A stretch of 16,380 nt of DNA, taken from contig DAOWEV010000230.1 in the NCBI GenBank assembly GCA_030638325.1, positions 1 through 16,380 of the forward strand. Direction: 5' to 3'. Under the pieces are notes generated by a model. It ran no database searches, was not told the origin of the DNA, and saw only the letters and a program-made list of their open reading frames with translations. This document shows positions 7,414 to 14,340 of this stretch, piece by piece. The DNA comes from Bacteroidales bacterium. Its GTDB lineage: Bacteria; Bacteroidota; Bacteroidia; Bacteroidales; JAGOPY01. Position numbers and translations under genes: made by a program. The first letter of the stretch is position 1, and each line of letters starts with the position of its first letter.

Positions 7414-7518
7414 TTTCATGGACACATTGAGCATGGAAGCATGGATACGTTTTGCATTTGTGGTCCATGTTCCACGATACATGTGTCCATGCAAAATGTG
7501 TCCATGAAAGCGTCCATG
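7414..7518. repeat. CATGGAC-rich region with a 15-base inverted repeat
   Basis: TTTCATGGACACATT (7414-7428) is exactly inverted as AATGTGTCCATGAAA (7495-7509). Between and beside the arms CATGG or its complement CCATG occurs seven times in all (7417, 7432, 7440 forward; 7465, 7487, 7502, 7514 reverse). The inner parts of the arms also pair partly (GCATGG, then an ATAC/GTAT region). It fills the gap between murF and the gldJ terminator. It has no coding capacity that I trust; it may be a dispersed intergenic palindromic repeat or a mobile remnant. Confidence 0.75.
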
Positions 7519-7554
7519 AAAAAGCCTCGTTCTGGTTCCAGAACGAGGCTTTTT
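7519..7554 (-). terminator. Strong intrinsic terminator downstream of gldJ
   Basis: A perfect 12-bp stem GCCTCGTTCTGG (7524-7535) / CCAGAACGAGGC (7538-7549) with a TT loop is flanked by AAAAA (7519-7523) and TTTTT (7550-7554). On the minus strand it gives stem plus U-tract 20 bases after the gldJ stop. The flanks make it work in either direction in principle. Confidence 0.93.
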
Positions 7555-7574
7555 ATATAAATGTTTTCAATATG

Positions 7575-9059
7575 CTATCTGCCGGGGTTTGGATCGCCCA
7601 CCCGGACCATAGCACACCGGAAGCCAATATAGTTAGCAGCTTCGTCTTGATTGAAAAATCTTCTTGTTCCAGGGCTAAGGTAATAGGCCGGGTCTTTCCA
7701 CGAGCCACCTTTGATAACCCTTGATTTATCGCTGATCAGGGAAGTGACGCCAAATTCGTACATATCACCGGTTGTATTGGATCCGGGATCATTTAGCCAA
7801 TCGGTATTGATGGTTGACTGGTAATCACCATCTTTATAATTAACGTTGTCGGCTTTGCGGTAGTTATGCCTTGTATGGCTTTCCTCGATGGTGATCTCTT
7901 CCTGGCGTATCCTTCCGAGGCTGTCTTTTTCTAACAGGAAACCGTCCACATCTTTAGCCTGTTTTGTAAACACATTCCCCCTGTAAGGGGCGTAGTCTTC
8001 AACATCTTCGTGTGATAACGGGCGGTATATATCCAGTACCCATTCGGCAACGTTTCCGGCCATATTGTACAGGCCATAGTCATTGGGCCAATAGGATCCG
8101 ACAGGTGCCGGCAGATCGGCGCCATCGTTCAGGTTTCCGGCCACACCCATATAGTCGCCACTATTGCGTTTGAAATTGGCAACAAAACTGCCGTAATATT
8201 TTTTCTGATCCGTCCGGAGATAGTGGCCATTCCAAGGGTATGTCCTTCTTTCAACCACTCTTTCATAGGAAGTGTTCCCGATGAGGCCCAGTGCCGCATA
8301 TTCCCATTCGGCTTCAGTTGGCAGGCGGTATGATGGCAATAAAATACCATCCTGTTTGTTGATCCTCCGTTCGCCGGTGCCTCTTGGGTCTAAATCTTCC
8401 TTGGCTTTATTCACAAGCCCTTCATATTGTCCGGCCAGATATGCTTCTGTATTAAAGTTGTTTTCATTCTTCTGGTCCGGGTCGAAATCAAGATAACCTT
8501 CTCTAATAAGCAGCATTTCATTCACACGGTCGGTTCTCCACAGGCAATACTCATTGGCTTGTATCCAGGATACTCCCACCACAGGATAATTATGAAATGC
8601 CGGGTGGCGGAAGTAATTATCCACGAGTGGTTCGTTATAGGCCAGCCGTTCGCGCCATACGAGGGTATCCGGGGTAGCATTCCATACCACAGCAGGGTAG
8701 TCTTCTCCAAATATCCTGTTCAGCCAGTAAAGGTACTCCAGGTAAGCCAGGTTACTTACCTCTGTCTCGTCCATGTAGAATGAGGGTACTGTAACGCGGC
8801 GGGGAATATTGTCCCACTCATAATATAAATTCTCATAAGTAGCTCCCATCACAAAAGTCCCGCCTTCGATCAGCACCAGGCCCGGGCCGGTGATCTGCTC
8901 TCTGACTTGTGTAACTTCAAAACCTCCGGTTTCCGAAGTGTTATATTCCCATCCAGTCGTTCTGGAGTTATCTTTTCCTCCAAACATTCCGCATGATGTT
9001 AACAATAACGAAGTAGCTCCTAATAATAGTAAAGCAACAATGCTTCTTGATCGTATCAT
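7575..9059 (-). CDS. gldJ: Gliding motility / type IX secretion lipoprotein GldJ
   Basis: Lipoprotein required in Flavobacterium for gliding and for stability of the type IX component GldK. The 494 residues begin with a lipoprotein signal whose lipobox is LTSC (Cys23). After that come the GldJ-specific SRTTGWEYNTSETGGF (32-47) and a formylglycine-generating-enzyme (SUMF1-like) fold starting at LIEGGTFVMG and running to GFRCAMVRVG. Typical fold motifs are SFYMDETEVSNLAYLEYL, PVVGVSWIQANEYC, YRLPTEAEWEYAA, YNMAGNVAEWV and VIKGGSWKD. The motifs SRxTGW and PDTLVWR separate it from the related GldK/PorK. Enzyme activity is not expected of GldJ. It follows porP by 33 bases without a terminator, so they form one transcription unit, and murF lies downstream. 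Confidence 0.95.
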   Translation of the reverse strand: MIRSRSIVALLLLGATSLLLTSCGMFGGKDNSRTTGWEYNTSETGGFEVTQVREQITGPGLVLIEGGTFVMGATYENLYYEWDNIPRRVTVPSFYMDETEVSNLAYLEYLYWLNRIFGEDYPAVVWNATPDTLVWRERLAYNEPLVDNYFRHPAFHNYPVVGVSWIQANEYCLWRTDRVNEMLLIREGYLDFDPDQKNENNFNTEAYLAGQYEGLVNKAKEDLDPRGTGERRINKQDGILLPSYRLPTEAEWEYAALGLIGNTSYERVVERRTYPWNGHYLRTDQKKYYGSFVANFKRNSGDYMGVAGNLNDGADLPAPVGSYWPNDYGLYNMAGNVAEWVLDIYRPLSHEDVEDYAPYRGNVFTKQAKDVDGFLLEKDSLGRIRQEEITIEESHTRHNYRKADNVNYKDGDYQSTINTDWLNDPGSNTTGDMYEFGVTSLISDKSRVIKGGSWKDPAYYLSPGTRRFFNQDEAANYIGFRCAMVRVGDPNPGR

Positions 9060-9092
9060 TTTTCTAACTGATTTGATTTTATTTATTAATAA

Positions 9093-10091
9093 CTAAAACT
9101 GTGGGCATTTTATTGCCTTGATCTTTCTTCTTTTTTCCAGGCAGTCAAACTGCCATGCAAAGGATACTTCATGGGCGCCACCGGAATTGCCTTGCAACTT
9201 GGAAAGTGACACATCGTATGAGTAACCTATCTTGATTTTATCAAACTGTAAACCCACGAGGGCGATAACAGCATCCGGGTTCTCGAAATTATGTCTGAAC
9301 CAGGCTCCGATAACAAGCGGATATCGGGCAACGTAGAGCCCTGCATTGACCTGGTGAAACTGCCCCTGTTGCTGGTATAGCCCCGCAACAGTCAGATAAA
9401 AATCCGACCCATCCTCAGCAAAATCACTTCCCCCGCTGAGGTCGATATTATAACCCAGGTCACCCGTGATCTTCATGGGCAGCTTACTTTCTGCGGACGA
9501 ATAAAACGCCATGTTCGGCTCTGTGAGATGGTGCACTGCCACTCCTGCGTATAACTTGTTCTTCCAGCCCAGCGCCAGTCCAGCCGCGAAGTCAGGAAAT
9601 CCAACCGTAGTATTATCAGGGGGTTGTTCATTGGTCGGGTTCACAAAACCCAGTTGATCATCAATCTGATCTCCAAACTGCAGCTTATCCCAGCCAAGGG
9701 TCCGCTGGTAATAGGATCCCTGCAGAGCCAGGTTGATGTAAAGATCCTTTCCGGCCCTCAACCGGTAAGCATACATGAGGCTGGCCGTAAGGGTTTTCAA
9801 TATCCCTGCTCCGGCATTGTCCATATTCACAAGGACACCGATCCCGCCATGTAACTTGTCAATGTACTGATCATAGGATGCGTTATAGGTAACGTAACCT
9901 TTTGATAAGGATGGCCATTGATTCCGGTAGTTGAGAATCGCCCTCGGGCAGATATTAGACCCTGCCATTGCAGGGTTCAGATAGAGCGGGTTCGCATAGA
10001 ACTGAGAAAACTCAGGATCCTGAGAAAAAACAGTCAATGTAGAGAGAAAAACAGTTATAAAAGTAATTGATGTAAGTAGTTTCTTAATCAT
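9093..10091 (-). CDS. PorP/SprF family type IX secretion system outer-membrane protein
   Basis: Outer-membrane beta-barrel protein of the family that links type IX export to individual large cargo proteins (SprF) or forms part of the core complex with PorK/PorN (PorP). The 332 residues have a signal peptide (MIKKLLTSITFITVFLSTLTVFSQ), then the family-defining QDPEFSQFYANPLYLNPAMAGS, alternating amphipathic strands such as LYAGVAVHHLTEPN and IKIGYSYDVSLSKL, and the characteristic basic tail ending KAIKCPQF. Start ATG 10091 is preferred to the upstream TTG 10121 because it opens directly on the signal peptide and because a well-matched promoter overlaps the TTG. It is the first gene of a pair with gldJ, and divergent from porU. 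Whether it is the core PorP or a cargo-specific SprF paralogue cannot be told without seeing the other copies in the genome. Confidence 0.93.
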   Translation of the reverse strand: MIKKLLTSITFITVFLSTLTVFSQDPEFSQFYANPLYLNPAMAGSNICPRAILNYRNQWPSLSKGYVTYNASYDQYIDKLHGGIGVLVNMDNAGAGILKTLTASLMYAYRLRAGKDLYINLALQGSYYQRTLGWDKLQFGDQIDDQLGFVNPTNEQPPDNTTVGFPDFAAGLALGWKNKLYAGVAVHHLTEPNMAFYSSAESKLPMKITGDLGYNIDLSGGSDFAEDGSDFYLTVAGLYQQQGQFHQVNAGLYVARYPLVIGAWFRHNFENPDAVIALVGLQFDKIKIGYSYDVSLSKLQGNSGGAHEVSFAWQFDCLEKRRKIKAIKCPQF

Positions 10092-10118
10092 CAAACAATA
10101 CTTAAAGTTTAAGGGGTA

Positions 10119-10148
10119 CAATTATACGAACTTTTTTTTAATTCCCAA
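10119..10148 (-). promoter_or_regulatory. Bacteroidota promoter of porP-gldJ
   Basis: On the minus strand TTG (10148-10146), then exactly 19 bases, then TATAATTG (10126-10119), a 7-of-8 match to TAnnTTTG. The predicted leader before ATG 10091 is about 20 bases. This is the best-matched promoter in the window. For the divergent porU only a weak TATATTTC (10245-10252) is seen in the same gap. Confidence 0.6.
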
Positions 10149-10289
10149 GAAAAAAAATCAAAATTAATTTACCCCGGCAATAATCATTATGCACTAACGT
10201 TTTAAACATGTTTTTAATATGATTCATACCGGATATTTTAATTTTATATTTCCAGCTTAGTTTACGCATTGTAAATCTTCAACTGAAAC

Positions 10290-13200
10290 ATGAAAAAGAA
10301 TAAGCTTATTTTACTCCTTTTCTTACTGAGTTCAATAATTGTCTATGGGCAGGAAAACATGTCACGGAAATTGAATTGGACAGATATCCAGCGGGTTCAG
10401 CTTGCAGAAAATGTTTTCATTTACAGGGTTTCTTTCGATGGGGCAACATTTATGAAGCGATCCGGGGATATTCCTGTATTTTCAGGCAGGATGCCGGTAT
10501 CTTCCATGCGGTTGAAGCCGGAGGTCAGGATCCAGCAAGCGGTCTTTGAAGAATTTCAGGGTGATATTACCAGGGTCATGGGGTATGAGGCCATCACAGA
10601 GGAGATCAGTCTTCATGTCAGCCTTGTCGCCGAAAGGAAGCAGCCAAATGTGGTATACTCCTTTGTTCCCATCCGGAAAAACCGAATGACCGGAAGCTAT
10701 GAAAAACTGGTTTCATTTGATGTTATGATTAGTTATGATGAGGCCCGGGAGCAGCAGCTTTACCGGGCACTTTCTTATGCAGATGTTTCTGTATTAGCTT
10801 CCGGCTCATGGTATAAAATAGCTGTTTCATCCACCGGGATACACAGAATAAGCTATGCGGAATTGCAACAACTGGGCATGGCTGTTGACGGCATAGATCC
10901 CAGGAACATCAGGATATATGGTAATGGAGGGGGTATGCTACCCGAATCCCTCACACAACCGAGGTACGATGACCTGCAGGAAAATGCCATTTTGGTATCC
11001 GGTGAAAATGACGGTAGCTTTGACCCGGGAGATTATATATTGTTTTATGCCGAATCGCCTCATGTATGGAAATATAATTCGTCTAACCAGAGTTTCTATC
11101 ACCTTTATAATATATATTCGGATAAGAATTTTTATTTCATCACAGCTGACCCCGGCCCCGGAAAAAGGATCCCGAATCAGAATTCCACGACCCAGGCCGC
11201 TTCACATATTGTCACGAAATTTACAGATCACCAGTTTCATGAGGAGGATGTGCATAATCTTGTGAATACCGGAAGGTTATGGTACGGGGAGGTTTTCGAC
11301 ATCCAGACCACCTATGATTTTGAATTCAGCTTTCCGAACTTAGACGTGAGTTCAGATGCCTACCTGAAGGCTTTCGTTGCCGGCAAATCATCAAAACCCA
11401 CTTATTTCAGTTTCAAGAATAATGGGAACAGCATCATCAATGCAACTATCAGTGGAATACCGCCAACTTCAGATACATTTGCCAGGAATTATATTGGCCA
11501 AAAATGGTTTTCACCTTCGGGTTCAAACCTCACCATCACCGTACAATATACAAAAACCACTTCCGGTTCCATCGGGTGGATGAATTACCTGGAGTTGAAT
11601 GCAATCAGGTTTTTGAAGTATACCGGCACCCAGATGCCGTTTCGTGATCCGCATTCAGCCGGCATTGGCAATGTTTCGGAATTCAGGGTTTCAAATGCAG
11701 GGAACAACGTCACCCTCTGGAATGTGACGGATCCGTTGAACATCAGGAAAGTAATTGCCACACAGAACGGACAGGAAAAGGTTTTCAGGCTGGAGCATGA
11801 TTCCATCATGGAGTTCATTGCATTCAACGGGGAGGAATTTTTCCAGGTGGAGCTCATAGAACAGATTGCCAATCAAAACCTGCATGGTTTGAATAACCTC
11901 GACATGGTGATTGTCAGCCACCCGGATTTTATGCAGGAGGCCAATCGCCTCGCCAACTTTCACCGGGATCATGACGGGCTTACGGTATATGCTACGGAGC
12001 CGCAGCTCATCTATAATGAATTTTCTTCAGGAGCCCAGGATATTACTGCGATACGTGATTTTATAAGAATGTTGTACAACCGGGCACAGCGCGGACAGGA
12101 ACCATCCTACCTGCTGATGTTCGGGGATGCATCCTTTGATTATAAAGACAGGATAGAGAATAACTCCAATTTTGTCCCTACCTGGGAAGATGAAGAATCA
12201 CTGACGATCGTTTATTCGATTGCAACGGATGACTTCTTTGGCTTTCTCGATGAAAGTCAGGATGCGGATAATTTACTGGATATCGGACTGGGGCGTTTTC
12301 CGGTAGAAACTGTCGACCAGGCAAAAAATGCTGTTGATAAGGTTTTTCATTATGCGCAGAATTCGGATGAGGTGCTGGGAGAATGGCGTAATTATATCAC
12401 CTTCGTTGCAGATGACGGAGACGGTAACCTGCATCTCAACCAGGCCGAGAAAATGTCTAAATTCATAGATACTACTTACAGTGTTTATAATATTGACAAG
12501 ATATACGTGGATGCTTTTCCCCAGATCACCACAGCGGGTGGACAGCGGGCACCCGAAGTGAACAAAGCCATCAATAACAGGATGGAGAAAGGAACCCTGA
12601 TCATTAATTATACGGGCCACGGCGGGGAGCTTGGCTGGGCACATGAACGCATTCTTGAAAATTCTGATATCAACTCATGGACCAATTTCAATATGCTTTC
12701 GGTCTTCATCACGGCTACCTGTGAGTTCAGCCGGTACGATGACCCTGAACGGGTTGCGGCAGGGGAATATGTATTCCGTAATCCGGAAGGTGGCGCTATT
12801 GCCATGTTTACTACGGCAAGGGCCACTTTTGGAGGATCCAACTTCAACCTGAATACGGCCATGTACGAAGTGATGTTTGAAAAAACAGGGGGTGAATATC
12901 CACGGTTCGGAGATATCATCCGCGAGGCGAAAAACAAGGGAGGTGTGGCTGACAACGACAAGAAATTTATTCTTCTCGGCGACCCGGCCCTGAGACTTGC
13001 GTATCCCGAATTCAAGGTGGTTACCACTTCTGTTAACGGTGTGGCTGTTACAATAGCGCCGGATACGATAAAAGCACTCAGCAAAGTTACTGTGAGTGGA
13101 GAGATCCAGGACGACCAGGGCAATAAAATGACCTCTTATAATGGCATCCTCTATCCATTGGTATTTGGCAAACCGACTGATATTATGACCCTGGGAACGG

Positions 13201-14090
13201 ATCCGGAAAGCCACCCAACAACGTTCCGGTTGCAGAATAATGTTCTATATAAAGGGAAGGCAAATGTTGCCAACGGCATATTTTCCTTTACTTTCATTGT
13301 CCCGAAAGATATTGGATATAATTACGGTTTTGGTAAGATCAGTTACTATTCCTCAACGGACGGAACGGATGCCCATGGCTTTTATAAAAATATTGTGGTA
13401 GGAGGCTATAATGAACATGCCGAAGAGGATAAAAAAGGACCGGAGGTGGGCCTTTATATGAATGATGAGAATTTTGCATTCGGGGGTTTGACCGATGAAA
13501 ATCCTATCTTGTTTGCCCTGGTAAGTGATGAAAACGGCATCAACACGGTTGGCAGTGGCATCGGGCATGATATTGTAGCCATATTGGATGAAAAGACTGA
13601 TAAGCCACTGGTTCTCAATGAATATTATGAAGCCGACCTGAACAGCTATCAAAGCGGATCTGTCAGGTACGGCTTCAAAGATTTGGAAACCGGACAGCAT
13701 ACGCTGAGCTTGAAGGTTTGGGATGTGTATAACAACTCCAGCACTGCCTATACCGAGTTTATTGTTGCAGAATCGGCTACACTTGCCCTTGATCACGTCC
13801 TTAATTACCCCAACCCATTTACTACCAGTACATCATTCATGTTTGACCATAATCAGCCTTTTTCATCCCTTGAGGTTCTGGTGCAGATATTCACCATCTC
13901 CGGAAAACTGGTGAAGACCATCGATGTTATTGTATTTTCGGATGGTTATCATTCGGAACCAATTCCCTGGGATGGAAGGGATGATTTTGGAGACCGTATT
14001 GCCCGGGGTGTCTATATATATAAGGTCAGGGTGAAAACACCGGCAGGAGAATATGCTGAGAAGATTGAGAAATTGGTTTTATTGAGGTAG
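10290..14090 (+). CDS. porU: Type IX secretion system C25 peptidase (sortase) PorU
   Basis: Cell-surface cysteine peptidase that cuts the C-terminal sorting domain off type IX cargo and, with PorV, attaches cargo to lipopolysaccharide in Porphyromonas. The 1266 residues comprise a signal peptide (1-20), N-terminal beta domains (about 30-530) including GIHRISYAEL and DPRNIRIYGNGGGMLPE, and a gingipain-like C25 domain (about 536-905). The catalytic pair is visible as His777 in NYTGHGG and Cys811 in TATCEFSRYD, 34 apart, close to the spacing in gingipains. LLGDPALRLAYP closes the peptidase domain; Ig-like material follows, then a C-terminal domain from NYPNPF (1172) to the end with WDGRDDFGDRIARGVYIYKV, the FlgD-Ig/sorting-domain type. 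porV is not in the window. A second, related gene follows 250 bases downstream. Confidence 0.95.
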   Translation: MKKNKLILLLFLLSSIIVYGQENMSRKLNWTDIQRVQLAENVFIYRVSFDGATFMKRSGDIPVFSGRMPVSSMRLKPEVRIQQAVFEEFQGDITRVMGYEAITEEISLHVSLVAERKQPNVVYSFVPIRKNRMTGSYEKLVSFDVMISYDEAREQQLYRALSYADVSVLASGSWYKIAVSSTGIHRISYAELQQLGMAVDGIDPRNIRIYGNGGGMLPESLTQPRYDDLQENAILVSGENDGSFDPGDYILFYAESPHVWKYNSSNQSFYHLYNIYSDKNFYFITADPGPGKRIPNQNSTTQAASHIVTKFTDHQFHEEDVHNLVNTGRLWYGEVFDIQTTYDFEFSFPNLDVSSDAYLKAFVAGKSSKPTYFSFKNNGNSIINATISGIPPTSDTFARNYIGQKWFSPSGSNLTITVQYTKTTSGSIGWMNYLELNAIRFLKYTGTQMPFRDPHSAGIGNVSEFRVSNAGNNVTLWNVTDPLNIRKVIATQNGQEKVFRLEHDSIMEFIAFNGEEFFQVELIEQIANQNLHGLNNLDMVIVSHPDFMQEANRLANFHRDHDGLTVYATEPQLIYNEFSSGAQDITAIRDFIRMLYNRAQRGQEPSYLLMFGDASFDYKDRIENNSNFVPTWEDEESLTIVYSIATDDFFGFLDESQDADNLLDIGLGRFPVETVDQAKNAVDKVFHYAQNSDEVLGEWRNYITFVADDGDGNLHLNQAEKMSKFIDTTYSVYNIDKIYVDAFPQITTAGGQRAPEVNKAINNRMEKGTLIINYTGHGGELGWAHERILENSDINSWTNFNMLSVFITATCEFSRYDDPERVAAGEYVFRNPEGGAIAMFTTARATFGGSNFNLNTAMYEVMFEKTGGEYPRFGDIIREAKNKGGVADNDKKFILLGDPALRLAYPEFKVVTTSVNGVAVTIAPDTIKALSKVTVSGEIQDDQGNKMTSYNGILYPLVFGKPTDIMTLGTDPESHPTTFRLQNNVLYKGKANVANGIFSFTFIVPKDIGYNYGFGKISYYSSTDGTDAHGFYKNIVVGGYNEHAEEDKKGPEVGLYMNDENFAFGGLTDENPILFALVSDENGINTVGSGIGHDIVAILDEKTDKPLVLNEYYEADLNSYQSGSVRYGFKDLETGQHTLSLKVWDVYNNSSTAYTEFIVAESATLALDHVLNYPNPFTTSTSFMFDHNQPFSSLEVLVQIFTISGKLVKTIDVIVFSDGYHSEPIPWDGRDDFGDRIARGVYIYKVRVKTPAGEYAEKIEKLVLLR

Positions 14091-14165
14091 ATGGTAAAAA
14101 TATTTTCACGCTGCAGGCAACTTAGGTTCGGTTTTTGCTGTCTGTTATTGAAAAGGCAATAAAGT

Positions 14166-14207
14166 AATTTACAATTTATAATTTATAATTTAAAATTTAA
14201 AATTCCG
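14166..14207. repeat. Heptamer array AATTTAW x5-6
   Basis: Contiguous 7-base units: AATTTAC, AATTTAT, AATTTAT, AATTTAA, AATTTAA, then a decayed AATTCCG. It is the longest array in the window and lies 75 bases past the porU stop. Confidence 0.88.
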
Positions 14208-14282
14208 GGATGCCGGGTTAGGAACTTAAAAAGTCAAACATACCAACATGTTGTTCAAATTCAATTCCAGCATAGCGGTTTC

Positions 14283-14317
14283 AATTCCTAATTCGTAATT
14301 CCTAATTCCTAATTGAT
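14283..14317. repeat. Heptamer array AATTCCT x4-5
   Basis: Contiguous units: AATTCCT, AATTCGT, AATTCCT, AATTCCT, then AATTGAT. It ends 23 bases before the start of the second porU-like gene. The gap 14091-14340 also carries a 10-base palindrome CAACATGTTG (14244-14253); I see no terminator hairpin and no promoter there. Confidence 0.88.
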
Positions 14318-14340
14318 TTAGATACTTGAAAAGATATAAT

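Noticed and set aside
7385..7468. In-frame 28-residue N-terminal extension of murF
   Set aside because: It reads through the CATGGAC inverted-repeat region, is Cys/His-rich and unlike Mur ligases, and an ATG at 7384 gives a normal MurF N-terminus next to a -7 element.
10092..10121. TTG start giving porP ten extra residues
   Set aside because: The TTG lies inside the best-matched promoter's -7 element, so it would not be transcribed; ATG 10091 opens directly on the signal peptide.
10245..10252. TATATTTC as a porU -7 element
   Set aside because: It misses the final G of TAnnTTTG and no TTG stands 19-21 bases upstream; too weak to list as a promoter.
12010..12031. 22 bases identical between porU and its paralogue (again at 16082-16103) as a recent gene conversion
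   Set aside because: The identity covers the conserved YNEFSSG motif only, and the flanking DNA is clearly diverged, so protein constraint explains it.
12273..13214. Antisense reading frames of up to 179 codons inside porU
   Set aside because: They lie over the C25 catalytic domain and have no recognisable motif, signal or start context.
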